Below, in pieces: positions 22,915-34,400 of a stretch of 64,000 nt of DNA; position 1 is the stretch's first letter, and the number at the start of each line of letters is the position of its first letter. The notes beneath the pieces were generated by a model, which saw nothing but the letters and a program-made list of their open reading frames with translations, searched no databases and was not told the origin of the DNA. The stretch lies in NCBI RefSeq assembly GCF_022581195.2, contig NC_061470.1, positions 6,076,001-6,140,000 of the forward strand, in the 5' to 3' direction. This DNA is from Helicoverpa zea. Taxonomy: Eukaryota; Arthropoda; Insecta; Lepidoptera; Noctuidae. A program made the position numbers and the translations under genes.

Positions 22915-24500
22915 CGCGGCGGCGCGGCGGCGCTGCGGGGGCTGCGCTGCAGCCTGCGCCTGTACGCGCGCCGAGCCCGCGCCGCGCTGCCCGTCTTCAA
23001 GTGTCACTACTCCGCACACTACTCCTTCTCCAACTGATGTGTCTGTCTACCAAATAAGTTATTCTCCTCTAGTGTAATAAGGATGAAGTGTCGCCGCCGC
23101 GCGGCCCGACGTCTCCGAAAGTGTTTTATTGATGGACGGTACTTCACTACTGCTGCTGGCAGCGTCACATATGTTTTGCGGTCTCGTACGAAAACGTTTC
23201 GCTAGCACGAAACGCATATTACTAATTATTTATAAATCTATATCCACGAAATTTTGATCATCAAAGTTTTGACCTAAATTAACTCTAAAACAATTCGGTG
23301 AAACAAAATTTGTACAAGAAGTGCACTTGCAAAGCTTTTTTATGTAATATATGTAACGTATGTCCGTAGAGACTTTGTGGAGGTAGTACGACGCGGGAAA
23401 TCTACGAAGGTTTAATTAAAAATGCGCTTCTATCCCCACTGTATGTTGTTACATTAGGAAGCGGTGATTTTGGAACTATAATTTTTTATCAAAATTAGCA
23501 CGTAGACTAGGAGGCCTTCATTTTGTAATAAAAACAAGCGTCGTCAACTGTCACGTAAGATATCGGTACTTTTAGCGCCATCCAAATATTTGGCGATATT
23601 CAAGTATTTATGTGAGCTCTCACGGCCAGCAGTGACACCGGTCACATAGGTTTTCTAACTTTAAATACAACGTAAAGTAATAACTTGTATGCCTTCTTCG
23701 TATCGATACGTTCATTGCAATAATTGATGTTTTATGATGTTTTTCGAAAATTTTACTCGATACTTTCACGTGGCAAATTATTTTCGACTTTTAATTGTTA
23801 TTGTTTGTGTTATAACTGTAGTGAATATCATCAGACCTAGAACAGTTAATGTAAATGAGATGAAATTATACTTCTTGGATATTTTATGTACTGCTTTCCC
23901 CACTCATCGTAATTTAAATGAAGCTGAATATTGTGATATATACCAAAGATATGAAAATCATCTTTAACAAAACATTGTTGCAATTAACAAATGGGATACC
24001 ATCAATTATTGAACAATTTAAGAAATGAGTTCAATTTTGTAAAAAATTAAGTTGTCACGTGAATATTGGGGAATGTATTTACTTCGAAATAATATGAATA
24101 TCTGACAACATTTTCAAATGCTTTGAAAGTGTTGTCAGTGCTGCCATTCACATGAAACACTGTTAAATACTTTAGTTTAGAGGCGGGGAGTATAAAACTT
24201 GTTTAAGTATGTATGATTGTTTGTTTGTATGTTTGTAAGTATACAAGTCTTGTACGGACGGAGTGCGGTCCGCCCTCGCACAGGCCCGGGGGCGGACATA
24301 TGTATTATAATTAGATAATTCACTCTCTATGCTTATCGATGAACAACTGCGGGGAATTTGATAAATGAACTCTTCTGTTTGTTATATCTATTCGAAGGTT
24401 GACAACACCTCGCTAAGTAAGGTGCTCGTCACATTTATATAAAAATATTACGAAATAAATCGAACTAAATATCATAATAAAGTTTGATACAAAATACTCT
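22915..24500 (+). other. Ataxin-2 3' UTR (proximal)
   Basis: GC-rich for the first 200 bases, then AT-rich. AATAAA-type signals near 24453 and 24475 offer a proximal end. A GC-rich hairpin-prone block lies near 24255-24295. No convincing coding exon is present. Confidence 0.5.
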
Positions 24501-27500
24501 ACTATTATTCATAGAAATTTATATTAAAAATGCATGATATTTAACGGCAAAAAAAAACTTTTGTACTAAATGTATGTGTTTATCAAATTCCCGCGGTGAG
24601 CGGTCGGTAATGTTTGTTTCCTCGTTTGTAACGACGGTCGCCATTCTGAGACAGCGGCCAGTTCGTTAGCGTATTTATTTAGGTTTAGGGTTTATTATTG
24701 TGAAGGTACCCTCCGCGATTATAATTCCAAGTGCTCCGATAGCACTTTAAAAATGTTAATTTATAAATTGGCAAATAGTTACTTTGTAAATTCTTAACTA
24801 TAAAATGCTGGGCTATGTTTTGGATGTCAGTTCGATTAGAAAGATGAATTGTTTTTCATCGGACACTTCAAATAAGTATCGGGACCATCCTAGATGCTCA
24901 ATGTTAACTAAGATATGACGTCACTGTCTCACGAGTCATTAGTTCTATTTTATTTTATACATTTGCAGCTTTTGAATAGGCAACGACTTTCATACGGAAT
25001 GATACAACACTCCAAAAATAAGTATCACTTTCGTAGGTTATATCTTATTGAAATTGCTATTAATTTGCTATTTTGCTGCAAATATTGGTGGCCAAGCGCT
25101 GTTAATTCTTCTTAAAAGAAAATAACAATTAGCTAAACAATTTGTAAACGTTCCTTCGATGTGGAAATGTAAGTGCGCCTCTCCAGGCAAGCGTCAGTAA
25201 ACTCAGCCCTTAATTGTAGAATATCGTAAAGAACTGCATAATATAATACGTTTCACGAGTCGCCGAGACTCCTATCGTCCTTGTAGAGGTCACGGGGTGG
25301 ATAGATCACAAATAAAGTTCGCTAATTATTTCCCGTAGATTTGTTTTTTGCGTCGCAGAACACAAAAGCCTCATATTATTTAACTTGCCACATGAAAACG
25401 AGGCCAGTCTTCTGAAATTCACCACCAATTATAATTTAAGTTATGAAACTTTATTATATTATTTTGTGTTCCCTTTATTCAAGCGTAACGAATATATTGT
25501 GCGAGTCGAAGGTTCTTATTTTCGTAATCGATTTCAAAGTAAAATTGCTTTAAATGCGAGGTCATACAATAGTGTTATTTAAGCACGTAACATAATGTAA
25601 ACTGTTTAGTTTTACTGCCAGTACCTTATAGATATGTGTGAAACTTGAACATATGGAGATATATTATTTTATTTTATAAAACGGCATCTACATATTTCCC
25701 TATGTAAAAATTGTATATTTATTATATGACAAGTTAGTTACAAGTATGATTTTGAAATGATCATGTGATTCCTCGTGTTTATGATATTTTTGGAAGCCCT
25801 CTACTTACTAGCTAAAACCGAGATAAAGTGAATGTCATATAATATTTCTAGAGCAGTTTAAATGAGTGCGGCTTTCTAAAACATTGTAGACTCGTTCGTG
25901 TTTCAAGGAATTGCAACAGGATGCGTTTCAGACGCAAGTAGGTTTGACAATAAAAATATAAACTTTGATAGGTGTAAGGAAGATAAGATGCTAAATATTT
26001 ACGACGAAACTGACACTGTTCACATAAATTAACGTCAGAATTGTCACAAATGCGTCATCGGATATATTTCGTTAAATAACAGTAAGGCTCAGAAGATTTG
26101 CACAATTGAAAACGTCCCCCCAATAGTGTCGGTAGTGATGTGTAAGTTGAGCTTGAATGGAGGGTCGTATATTGGTCAGTATACAAGTGTGGCATCAAGG
26201 GGAGCTAAGTCCATGACCTCCGCGCGGTGCTCCCTGGGTAGCGCCAAATGTGGACGATGACATTCACATTCTTTTGTAACTCATTCGCTAAATTGTGTAT
26301 CCGTGGAGTGCATCCGACCTCTTCCCATTTGTGTATAAGCGCATTCCTTCCTTCTCTAAACATGTATCATCCACATAAGCCGATGATATCAAATGTAAAA
26401 GATTTACACCGCAGAAAAGGTATAATTTTTGTAGATTTAAAGTAATTAAAATAGACATATTTATATAAATAACTCTGCAGATTACGATATAAAAATGTGT
26501 ATATATGTAAATATACTATGATGTAAAAGGGAATAACTAGTGACCTTTCCCACAAATGGCTTATATTCGTATTTAATTTGTGATGTATAAAGTTTTTTCG
26601 ACCATGTTAACATAATAAAAATATCACAAAAAAAAAGTTTGCGGAAAGGGCCTACTGGACCCATACCACGTTCATGACTCTAGTATGGTTAAATGTAGTT
26701 ATTTCTCTCGAGAACATGGTATGGAGTCTCGTGTACTGTTTTATTTTATTCTTTTTTTTCACTTTTTTTTTTCTTTGTTTTAATTTAAATTTTTATCGCG
26801 TGAGTGGATCCACCGCGTAAGTTTGTTGCTAAATGAGAGTATGATAAATAATAAAAAAGTATGTGCGTGTGTTGATTGTTGTGCGCCATATAAATATTAT
26901 CGATATATTTTTTGTGTGAAGTGTCACGACTGGTGGCGCCGATATGTTTATGTTTTAGCTAGGGATATTACTTCATTTCTCATAAATTTCTACGTGCTTA
27001 CGAAAGACGTTCGAGTTCCTTTGGCCACATTATATTGTAATGGTTGTGGTATAAATTTTTATAAGATTCCCATAGTATTGGAATAATGGAGAAAATGCAA
27101 CGATATTTCAAAAGCCGTAATGTACTTTGTCGTGTATTATACATCCCTAACGCACATGATGTAGCATTTAGATTTCAAAGGAATGGACGAATCTGAGATC
27201 TGATTGTAATTCGCCTTCCATGATTAAAAACGATCAACTTGATAAAATACGGGCGTAAGCTCGTCGCTGACTAAGATAAAGGAAATAACTCCATTGTGCC
27301 TTCAGCAATGGTGACAGGACTATTCGATCACGACTTGACTACACTACTGTGACGTATCGTAATCAATGACACCGGTTATACTTGCAGTAAACAGCAGTTG
27401 TGCAGACAATACTCTAGCTCACATTCCTTATTGTTATTGAACCTAAAAGTCAATTTTGTCTACTTTAGATAATGTGGAAGATTAAAATTACAATTCTTCT

Positions 27501-28780
27501 AGATCACAATCCGGTTTTGTTAAGAAAAAAAAATATTTTTATGGAATAGTGTATTTATATGGCATTGACATTGTACTTCGAAAAAAATAGACTGTCAGTG
27601 TTCTAATGATAATAATATAGTTTAGTCTATTATTAAGGATCAGAACAATATACCTAGATCCAGTTTTAGTGTAAGAAATGTCTGAACAACTACTGTTTGC
27701 TAATGCCGCTTTATTTGCAAGTGGCAATTGTGTTCAATGTACTGATTTAATTTGTTAGTTTACTTTGCATATTTCATGCTCAGAACATGTCTGCAGCTAA
27801 CCGGGTTTGATCACTCAACTCAACATTGTCACTTGCCGTAAAGCGTTGTTGAACCTTCAATCTTATCAGTTTTACGATGAACTCACTAAAAATGATAGTT
27901 GAAGTTTCAGTCCAATATGAGCAGCTCATACAATTTTTACCTCGTATAAGGCACTTTCCTATTATGTAAATATTTGTTACCGACTCGTGTCGGCGCGGAC
28001 GATTCGTAAACCCATTGTATGTATAGATAAATACTATGAAATTGCCTTATAGATGTGCGTGTCGCCCTGCGGGGATTATGTAAGAATGTTACCAACGTGC
28101 GAACCTAGTACTTGACATGTTAACAAAATGCTAAATTAATCACATGGAAATGATAATTCACACCACAGCAATCTATCGACAATTAAAGTAGCATTTTGGT
28201 AATATTTCAATAAAGAAGGTGTACATTTTGTAAAGACTGAAGGGAAATAATGATTGTGGAAGTAAGCAGAGATAATTGTGAACTGAAATTGGTTTTTATA
28301 GGAGTGAACTATGGAGCCTAAAACTCTATTGTATATTGCAATTTGTTCGACGCGAATCAGTAGAATCTAAAGAATGTTCAACAACATTACTTGTAGTAAG
28401 TATTTACGTATGTATCGTGATGAGCTAGCATTCTACTGATCCGAGTTGTAACATGATATTGTATGATAATTGCTGCTTAATTCCGCTTGTTGATGAACGA
28501 TTTGATTTGTGAAAAATGTGCTTTTTTTGTGAGCCCCACAGAGGGCGTGTAAACAGGATTGTGCCAAAAGTGGTATGGCATCGTTTATCGTTTTTTGGGC
28601 ACACAACACCTGTGTCGACGAATATTTTTCAATAAAAAAAGTAAAAAAATGTGTTTTGAACACAACAGTCCTGTGTTTTCATTTACATATCTCCCCTCTC
28701 CTAGTAACCATATAATATAGATAAATCTCGCAAGGAATAGTTCGAAGTGATAGCAAAGGATATGATAAGAACTTAATTTG
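24501..28780. other. AT-rich intergenic DNA or distal Ataxin-2 3' UTR
   Basis: No exon-like GC-rich block is seen. A plus-strand AATAAA at 28631-28636 could end a very long Ataxin-2 UTR. TGTAAATA words near 26506 and 27965 resemble Pumilio sites, but such words are common in AT-rich DNA. A short Cys-rich ORF at 26823-27086 is treated only as a finding. Confidence 0.4.
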
Positions 28781-28793
28781 AATAATAATTTAA

Positions 28794-28799
28794 TTTATT
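28794..28799 (-). terminator. Poly(A) signal AATAAA for Vps45
   Basis: Minus-strand AATAAA about 390 bp past the Vps45 stop. If it is used together with the plus-strand signal at 28631, the Ataxin-2 and Vps45 transcripts would end roughly 120 bp apart, tail to tail. Confidence 0.45.
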
Positions 28800-29186
28800 A
28801 GCAGTGAATATATTATATAACTAAAATAACTTAAAATACATTATAAATCAACATTACACATTGAAATACAAAACATTTTATCTAATTCCTGATACTCTTT
28901 CTCTGATATTGCTTGCATACCTTACATTGCCATATAAAAGTCAAGTTATACATTTTTTATTCAAAGACCATTTATGTGAACTAAATGCAACAAGAACATT
29001 TCAGGTACCTTATACGTGCAGTAAATTATATCATCTTGGATCTTGTCAATCATACAAATAGTAGCGGCAATTCTAATCTCGTAAGCTTGCCTCAAAAATG
29101 AAACTCAATCTCAATTAATTCAATACTTTCCATTGTCATTTACAAGACGAGATCGGATATATTTAATTCAAGAACTGGGACTTAAT

Positions 29187-32100
29187 TCAAACATTTCTAA
29201 TATGCCTAGTATGCGTTCTATGCACCCCTTGCATAGCCGACTTCACTTCTTCGAAGAAAGACGTAGAATTGTGGATAGTCGTTCCTCCAAGCACTATCCT
29301 GACTCCTGGATACGTCTGGTTGATCTGATGTACGCACTGGGCCTCCTCGTAAGTGGCGCCCCCCACTATGAACACGAATATGTCTTGTGGGCGACGTCCG
29401 TAAGCGCCGTCGTCACCTCCCAAAGTCGGGTAGAGGTTCTCTCGAAGCTTGCCTTTGATTAAATCTTCGAGTGTATCTTTTAGTAGGGGTGTGTGTTGGG
29501 TGTATATGTTTTCTACTCCATTGAGACCCTGTAAATACAAAACAGTTGGTGAATATTTACATGATCGTACACATCACAATTTTGGACTCAATTTGCAGGT
29601 GGTCTCCAAAAATGTTCAGTTCTTGTTAACAATGGTAGACATTTTCCATCCGAGCCTTTTTCCCGACTATGTTGGGGTCGGCTTCCAATAAATAAAATAA
29701 ATAATAATGGTATACAATGGTGCGAGAAGCCGAAAATAGATCTCAGTGGCGTGCACTTGGAGAGGCCTATGTCCAGCAGTGGACTGCGATAGGCTGATGA
29801 TGAATACAATGGTGAAAAATGGTAGACATTTTCTGATGTTAAAACTGCCTAAGTGTATTTCCATTTTTAGTTTACTTCTTACTTAAGTTAGGGTTCCGCC
29901 GAAAAATGGTGAAACAGAAAAGGTCCCGAATTCGGGAACTGCTACTAAAGGACTGACTAATATCTGTCAAAAAATACTAATTACCTTGAACAGCCTCTTA
30001 GTAATCTTCACAGCATCCTGCAAGCCGAACAGATCGCTCTGTCTAGCATGAGCTCCTCCATACTCCAGGAGATTGACGACACCCTTGACCAGGTGTTCCG
30101 GAGCGCCTCGACTCTTCAGGGCTTCAATGAGGGAGGGCAAGGCATTGCTGGCGTGCTTCTCGTAGCGTAAGGCGTAGAGAGCTACTAGTTTAGCTGCGTC
30201 GTGGTGACGCACTGCCTCGTTTGATAGCAGGTTTTTCAGACGCTGTTGAGAGATGATAAAAATCGCAAGGTTAACATGACATTACTATAGCCAGCCGTGA
30301 AAGCCCTCCTAATTGGTGAAATCGTCAATTTTATAGCTATTTATGATTCGGTTAGCATTAACGTAATACAACCCACCCTAAAAATTCAAATGCAATGACC
30401 AAGAAATATATATCAAGGATATTTAACACAGCGGAACACTGACTGTGAGACTCCCATATGGTGACATCTCTAACCAGATTTATCTCCGTTCTAAAATACA
30501 AACGGCTCCTGAAATTTAGCATCTAATCCCTGCAAACAGATCCTCATAGCCAGGGTTTACCTGCAGATGTTTAACATGATCGCTCTGGCAGGAGATCTCC
30601 TGCTCGAGCTCGGACACTTCCAGCAGATGGTGACGCGTCACGCAGGACGACAGCTCGCCAACCACCGTCACGTGCTTCGTTACTGTGCCTGACATTTTCT
30701 AGAACATAATAAAATATTTATTAGATACATAGTTCGGAATACAGAAATATGAAATTATTAAACAAACTCTTCATTGTTCGTATGCTTGCTTGAACGCGTT
30801 TAGATTTCTAAGGAACTCATGGTCCAATTTGAAGATTGTTGCAGTGATTTGAGATTTGAAAATATCCGGTTTATCGAACAAGGCTTACTTTTATCCGGGA
30901 GCGCCAAGTAGTCCTCAAGGGGAGAGGGTGAGAGTGCTGCTTCCTTTATACATAAGATGGGCACTTTGTTGTCGTTGTTGTTAAAATGACTTATCTTGAA
31001 AATCTAGTGATTAAAATCCTACGATTTCCAACAGCAAAAAGCATTTAGATAATCTATATAGATAATTCTTAGATAAACAAAATAATCGTAATCATCATCT
31101 ATCAATTTCTAACATACCTTGAACAGTGGGTAGGTTTCCACAAAGTTCTTCATGTCTGCGATGCTCTCGACCTTCTGATGACTCTTGGCTTTCTTCTGGA
31201 ACTCGTCCATCAGCGACTTCATCGTCTGACCGATCTCGCCGAAGTTCGAGTACAGATTCTGAAAACACATACATGAGAATACATTGGTATAGCAAGCAGA
31301 AGTAAATGACTCAAAATATGATGTTAGCACATCAATATTGAATCCATTTTGTTATTAGACTATGCTAATATTATATAGCTGAAAAGTTTATTTGAATGAA
31401 TCCCTTAATATTAGGACTTACAGGTTCAATTTTAAAATTCTTGCAGTGTTAGATAGCCCAGATATGGAGGACGGTTAAAGGCTGCTTTTTATGCAGGTAT
31501 AAGAAGTAATTTTCACGAGACGCGGGTGAAATATAAATTGTACTGCTTGATAAAGAACTACCAAGTTTATGTTGCTCAAACATTTACAACAGTATAATAC
31601 ATAGTCTGCTTATTATTTAAATGCTGCCAGTAGCAGCCTCGAGACGAGCCTGAAGCAGTTAGCTAGTTAATATTTGCATAGATCAACTCACCTTGGCATA
31701 GAACTCGTCCTGCTCCGAGGCCAGCACCACCTCCTTGAAGTCCTTGTGCACGTCGGGCACGTGCGCCAGACTCACGCGGTTGTTGTTGATGCTCAGCAGC
31801 TCGTGCACCATCGCCTGGTATGTCCACTGTGAATGAGGAATATTAGGTCATTATCATGATATTTAAATTTTATCTTTACGAGTAAACACAATAGATAACG
31901 TCTTGCTTGTAGCGGCAGCTCCTCGTAACGGATAAGTTATGATCATGGACCACCCGAGACATAACACGTAAATATCATTTAAATCTGTCGAAAAATATAA
32001 GAAGAGTGAGAATGATTTAAACATAAGAAGTATGTATGTCTGGTCTTACACACCTAAAGAAAGTCAAGTTTGACAATGATCTTGTTACATCTCATCAGGA

Positions 32101-33801
32101 ACTTCGATCTTGAGCAGAGTTCGATATTCTTCTACTCAAGATGAGTTCAGGAAGCCTCTGACTAGCCGGGACAACCTGGCCTTCAAATAAATTGCCTAAC
32201 TTACTTGATTCAACAACGGTGTAACGGGATCATCTCTCCTATCCACAATCAGCAACTGTGGCGTGGGTATCTCTCCATTGAAGGGTATATTGTTATCTAT
32301 GAGCACTGCCTCCCTGCGCAGTAAGTCTCGCACTCTCTCGGCGAGGCGCGCGCAGGGCTCCGAGGCCGCCTCGTAGCGGACCACGGCGCGACGCTTCACG
32401 GAGAGGAGTAGAGCAAGCAGGCCTTGAGCACAACGCTGCAGGTGATGCTGGTTCCATGACCGACCTGGGTAGGATTAAAAAAGGAATATCTTCAATGAGT
32501 TTGTATTAAATACTCTTATATGAAAAACCTAATAGTACTGGGTAAAGTTAATGTTTGAAATTCAATTTTTTTCTTGTAACTAGATTATATGTACTATAAA
32601 CGTTGAAATGAGAGGAACTATACAAAAATATAAATGGCAAAATAATTACCATGCAAACATCCAACAATATTGAATGAGAACAGGTGTCTGTCCACAGCGA
32701 GGTAGTCAGCAAACACCTCCTGAACCTCTCTCACTGTCTCCTGCTCATCACACTCCGCCAATGTCTTGATATCAGCCTTGGATATTACATTACTGAAATC
32801 TAGAACCAAAAAAAAATTTTTTACTAAAAAAATCTAATATTTTATTCAATTTTTCATAAATTAACTATGTTCCTTCAACTTACAAATAAAATATACTCCA
32901 TATTTTGGATATCTAAGTTCCCGAGATAGCAGTGAAATGTTTTCAGAGGTCGGTCGTACAAACACTATACATTTCATGTGCTTCATGTTGTCCCACTTTG
33001 AATGGCTGTCAATCCTCTCAAAAAGGTAAACCTCTTTTTGTAATATCTCTGACTGGCTGAACACCATACTGACAATGCTGGTCTGAAATAAAGAAAAATA
33101 ACAATTGAAAGAATAGAACACAGAGTATTTGTTATTGACACTTGTCATTGAATTATAAGTGTCAATAAAATATTATTTTGTATAAATAAAACAAAAAACT
33201 TATTTCAATATAATTGCCACCCAAATTTACTAATGTGATATTCAGTAAGGAAAATAAAACTAAAAAAACTGCAAAATGTGTGCATGTGTAAGTTATTTAC
33301 ATTTTACAATTAGACACCTGTAACGCCTGCTGCACTGTACAAAAGGTTTCTTTAGAAGAAATTATAATCTTCTTGGATTAGTGCTACAGCTGCAAAATAG
33401 CTGAAACTTACATCATTGTTAGTGAGTTACTAACAACAGGTTTTCGAGGTTTATTCTTAAAGTTACTAACTGCCCGTATGCAAAACGATTTGTTACATGT
33501 TTATAGACACTAGTCATTGGAGCATACATGAACAGCTACTAAGATGACTAAAACTAATTTCACAACACACAAAACAGCAAGTATGTGGTCCTTTTAAGCT
33601 GTAAGGTATAGAATTGTCCAGTAAATAAACAGCCTGCTCCTGTATAATAATGCCCTCTTATGTAAATAATTGTGTTTATTGACAAAATCAATGGGGCGTA
33701 CAACTTACTGTCTCCTTGTCCATGAGGATTACTTTCATTCCCGGCCCGCTCTCTTCCGTCATCTTGGTTATATACAATTTCACCGCTTGTATAACGTTCA
33801 T
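29187..33801 (-). CDS. Vps45: Vps45, Sec1/Munc18-family regulator of endosomal SNARE fusion
   Basis: Vps45 is a cytosolic SM protein that binds Tlg2/syntaxin-16-type SNAREs and supports traffic between trans-Golgi and endosomes. Exons in gene order: 33709-33801, 32884-33082, 32650-32799, 32205-32464, 31692-31826, 31118-31258, 30561-30698, 29985-30242, 29187-29528. They join in phase to 571 residues, the usual family length. Landmarks: N-terminal AVKLYITKM and GMKVILMDKET; FVRPTSENI; YFSNVISKADIKTLAE; LLIVDRRDDPVTPLL, the hallmark SM motif; WTYQAMVHELLSINNN; and C-terminal FIVGGATYEEA with VLGGTTIHNS. No frame break is seen. The start is the only upstream Met fitting the family N-terminus. Confidence 0.95.
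29640..29690 (+). repeat. Short copy of the CCGACTATGTTGGG repeat family
   Basis: CCGAGCCTTTTTCCCGACTA and TGTTGGGGTCGGCTTCCA match the inner part of 57080-57330. It lies in the last Vps45 intron beside an RTE tail. Confidence 0.65.
29732..29808 (+). mobile_element. RTE-type LINE 3' tail
   Basis: CAGTGGCGTGCACTTGGAGA, GGCCTATGTCCAGCAGTGGA and GGCTGATGATGA match the copy at 47155-47232. In one frame this encodes the typical end of RTE ORF2 (QWRALGEAYVQQW). Only the last coding bases and the TGA-repeat tail remain. Confidence 0.7.
30785..30905 (+). repeat. Degenerate dispersed repeat
   Basis: TGAACGCG, GGAACTCATGGTCCAATTTG and TTTTATCCGGGA follow the same order as GAACGCGCTAATC, GGAACTAC(A/T)GGTCCGA and TTTTATCCGGGTA in the copy at 59235-59420. 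Strongly diverged. Confidence 0.45.
31440..31535 (+). repeat. Fragment of the same dispersed repeat family
   Basis: AGTGTTAGATAGCCC, GGCTGCTTTTTATG and GACGCGGGTGAAAT resemble parts of 59235-59420 and 11915-11985. It lies in the Vps45 intron 31259-31691. Confidence 0.45.
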
Positions 33802-34400
33802 TTTGTTATTTTAGTTAGTATTAGATAATTATAAATACAATTAATGCAGTTATTTTTTATTACAACAATTCACTAGAAAATACGAAATTGTTTTCATATT
33901 ATAGTACTGTCACTGTCAACTTCATGACACATCTGGAAACTGTCAAAAAATTCACTAGGGATGGCGGTAAAGCCGAAAGAGCTCGAGCATAATAATAAAA
34001 CAAGACCAATATCATAATATTAAATCCCAATATTTTACAGACTTCTCCAATATCTTGTAATAACATTGATCATGTGATGAAATTGCTGATATAAGTAATA
34101 GAGAAAATATTTAATTCAGCTTTAATGAATGATAAAACATACCACGGTTTGGTTAAAAACTGCTTTATTTATTTATATTACTTATTAAATAAGTGCTTTA
34201 AGTGTAAGAATAATTATTAATCGATCAATATTTGGTGACGTGTTTACTCTATTTGAGTGACGTACTATCAACTGACATTGACAGTCAAAGATGGTTTTGT
34301 TACATCACTAGTTATCTTCGAAAGGTCGGCAGGGTCAGTTGGACTACGTGCTATTGTCTTCATAAATTAGTGGCTTTTCCTAAAAAACAGGCGACCCAAA
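33802..34400. promoter_or_regulatory. Divergent 5' region shared by Vps45 and Mdh2
   Basis: Only 599 bp separate the Vps45 start codon (minus) from the Mdh2 start codon (plus), so both 5' UTRs and promoters must fit here. The region is AT-rich without an obvious TATA box at a fixed distance. TGACGT-like words and an AAGATGG word occur near 34236-34290. A bidirectional promoter is an inference from spacing. Confidence 0.55.

Noticed and set aside
23734..23967. 77-codon plus-strand ORF with a hydrophobic stretch after Ataxin-2
   Set aside because: AT-rich composition, no signal peptide logic or family match, and it lies in a probable 3' UTR.
28433..28663. 76-codon minus-strand ORF near the Ataxin-2/Vps45 boundary
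   Set aside because: Composition is that of AT-rich non-coding DNA, no family is recognisable, and it overlaps likely poly(A) signals.
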